Shown here piece by piece: positions 4,357-5,800 of a DNA stretch of 5,800 nt. Position numbers and translations under genes: made by a program. Numbering within the stretch: the stretch's first letter is position 1; each line of letters begins with the position of its first letter. The stretch is from positions 1-5,800 of the forward strand of contig JAJNBN010000258.1 of the NCBI GenBank assembly GCA_021156225.1. The letters are read 5' to 3'. Source of the DNA: Verrucomicrobiota bacterium (lineage in GTDB: Bacteria; Verrucomicrobiota; Verrucomicrobiia; Limisphaerales; JAEYXS01). The notes below the pieces were generated by a model. That model saw nothing but the letters and a program-made list of their open reading frames with translations. It was not told where the DNA came from and ran no database searches.

Positions 4357-5800
4357 TTATGCCCTCACATCCACGATCTGTCCCTTAAAAATCTCGAGGG
4401 CTTTCTTGATCAAGGGATCGTTCTTGAAATCTTCAATTCGCACCGGCTCCACCGAGGCCTTCGGCTTCTTCTCTTCCGTCTTCGCCGCCGGTCCACCATT
4501 GCTGCTAGCGGGTGCCGCTTTCGCCACTTCCGGCGTGCCGAGGATCGGCACCATCCGCCGCTGCCACGTTTCCGGCTCCACGGACTCGATGAACTTCACG
4601 CGCGCCTCGCCCTGGCCGAGTTCCTTCAACTTCGTCTGGATCAAAGCGTGGTTCTTGGAATTGTCCACCAGGCTCAAGTGATACGAAAACTTCGGATCAT
4701 ACCCGATGATGAACACGCCGTTCTGGAACGAAACCGGATGTGCCTCCAGCAGATACGACTTGATGAACGGGCTAACGCGCGAGACAGCATCAACGACCTG
4801 ATCCCACAAAGGTGCAAGTTCCGCCGTCGTGGCACCCGTTTTCGGAGCCACCTTCTCTTCTTCAAAAAGCGCGGGCGCCGCGACTGGAGCCGCTGCAGCT
4901 TTCGGCGTCTCGACCGGAGGAGCGACGACAGGCTTCGGCACTTCGAGTTTCGGTGCGGGTGAGGCTACTGGCGCAGCCGCCGGAGTGGGTGCCAGCACCG
5001 TCGCCGCCGCTTCACGCAAAGACGTGAACGGCTTAGGAGCCGGAGCGGTCGCCCTGGCCGGTTCCGCTGCTGGAGCAGGTTGAGCAGCCACCGCTCCACC
5101 ACTCCCGCGCAATTGATTCAATGTCTTCAGCACCGAATCAATGCTCACCGCATTGCGCGCCTGAATGGCCCGTAGCAACGCCACCTCGATCAAAATCTTC
5201 TTCGATACCGCCTCACGCAACCGCCCTTCGCAATCCGTCAGCACTTCGAGGATGCGACTCAGCGCTTCCACATTCACGAGACCAGCCTGCTCCTTCAGCA
5301 TCGTCGCTTCCGCCTCGGAAACCTCGAGCAACGAGAGATCGCCCGACGACACCTGGAAAATCATCAAGTTGCGGATGTGACTGAGCAGGTCACTCAACAA
5401 ACGTCCGAGGTCCTTGCCGCTCTTTGCCAGCGCATTCAGCTCGCGCAACGCCCCATCCACTTCACCCGCCAAAACACCTTGCGAGAGCGCCAGCAACTGG
5501 CTCCGCGCCGTAAGCCCGAACATCGAGAGCACATCGCCTTCCTCGATCTTCGTGCCGCAAAAACTGATCAATTGGTCCAGCGTGGACTCCGCATCGCGCA
5601 TCCCGCCATCCGCCGCACGGGCGATGGCGAAGAGCGCGCCGTCGTCGATCTCCACGCCCTCTTCCTTCGCGATGAACGCGAGCTGCTTCACGATGAGATT
5701 CGCCGGTATACGGCGCAGGTCAAAGCGTTGGCAGCGCGAAAGAATCGTCGGCAAAACTTTTTCCGGATCCGTCGTGGCGAAAAGAAACTTCACATGCGCC
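4357..5800 (-). CDS. dnaX: DNA polymerase III subunit gamma/tau (N-terminus beyond window edge)
   Basis: DnaX is the ATPase subunit of the clamp loader that places the sliding clamp on primed DNA and, as tau, ties polymerase to helicase. The frame is open to the right edge, so Walker A, Walker B and the zinc module lie outside the window; a GTG at 5793 is internal, because HVKFLFATTDPEKVLPTILSRCQRFDL is a continuous core sequence. Numbering from that codon, sensor 1 is ATTDP (6-10), the SRC arginine-finger motif is 19-21, and the lid with sensor-2 Arg is GGMRDAES (63-70). Residues about 91-215 form the collar domain III. An Ala/Pro-rich linker spans about 233-310. A globular C-terminal domain follows (LWDQVVDAV at 329 through ESVEPETW), then a charged linker and a short conserved tail, EDFKNDPLIKKALEIFKGQI. 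No A6-type slippery site is visible in the linker, so a frameshifted gamma form is not evident. ybaB starts 20 bases downstream. Confidence 0.97.
   Translation of the reverse strand, partial: AHVKFLFATTDPEKVLPTILSRCQRFDLRRIPANLIVKQLAFIAKEEGVEIDDGALFAIARAADGGMRDAESTLDQLISFCGTKIEEGDVLSMFGLTARSQLLALSQGVLAGEVDGALRELNALAKSGKDLGRLLSDLLSHIRNLMIFQVSSGDLSLLEVSEAEATMLKEQAGLVNVEALSRILEVLTDCEGRLREAVSKKILIEVALLRAIQARNAVSIDSVLKTLNQLRGSGGAVAAQPAPAAEPARATAPAPKPFTSLREAAATVLAPTPAAAPVASPAPKLEVPKPVVAPPVETPKAAAAPVAAPALFEEEKVAPKTGATTAELAPLWDQVVDAVSRVSPFIKSYLLEAHPVSFQNGVFIIGYDPKFSYHLSLVDNSKNHALIQTKLKELGQGEARVKFIESVEPETWQRRMVPILGTPEVAKAAPASSNGGPAAKTEEKKPKASVEPVRIEDFKNDPLIKKALEIFKGQIVDVRA

Noticed and set aside
4430..5095. 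Possible programmed frameshift site giving a short gamma form of DnaX.
   Set aside because: I looked for an A AAA AAG type heptamer in frame in the linker and C-terminal region and saw none. TTTTTGAA near 4865 and ATTTTTAAG near 4390 do not fit the X XXY YYZ phase.

Overview
The window looks like chromosomal DNA from a member of the Verrucomicrobia/Planctomycetes group, most likely a Verrucomicrobium of the Pedosphaera/Limisphaera kind. This rests on protein features, not on a search. The left end encodes a large exported DUF1549/DUF1553 protein with cytochrome-c-like motifs, a family greatly expanded in those phyla. The DnaX and HAD sequences also read like that lineage, as do the gaps filled with short palindromic elements. 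All five genes lie on the minus strand, so transcription runs from right to left. Base composition is GC-rich in the genes and clearly AT-richer around 2170-2450.

Right part (3365-5800): the conserved dnaX - ybaB - recR replication and repair cluster. dnaX enters from beyond the right edge and lacks its N-terminal ATPase core here. Twenty bases after its stop comes ybaB/ebfC, which encodes a nucleoid-associated protein. A 60-base gap follows, holding a strong hairpin with a T-rich tail, and then recR. The genes supply the DNA polymerase III clamp-loader subunit, a small DNA-binding protein and the RecFOR gap-repair factor.

Middle (2541-3364): a 197-base gap packed with short inverted repeats, then a YihX-like HAD-IA phosphatase of 208 residues. 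One palindromic element ends only 10 bases before the phosphatase start codon.

Left-middle (2020-2540): about 520 bases with no convincing gene. It holds three further hairpin elements and two AT-rich perfect palindromes. It separates the HAD gene from the DUF1549/DUF1553 gene, which starts at 2019 and runs off the left edge after 673 residues.

I see no CRISPR array, transposase, tRNA, rRNA, prophage or defence system. The most unusual content is the set of dispersed palindromic elements. Two of them share flanks and loop but have unrelated, self-complementary stems, as expected of a structured repeat family. The other point of note is a terminator-like hairpin inside the ybaB-recR junction. 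The genes themselves are ordinary for the lineage.
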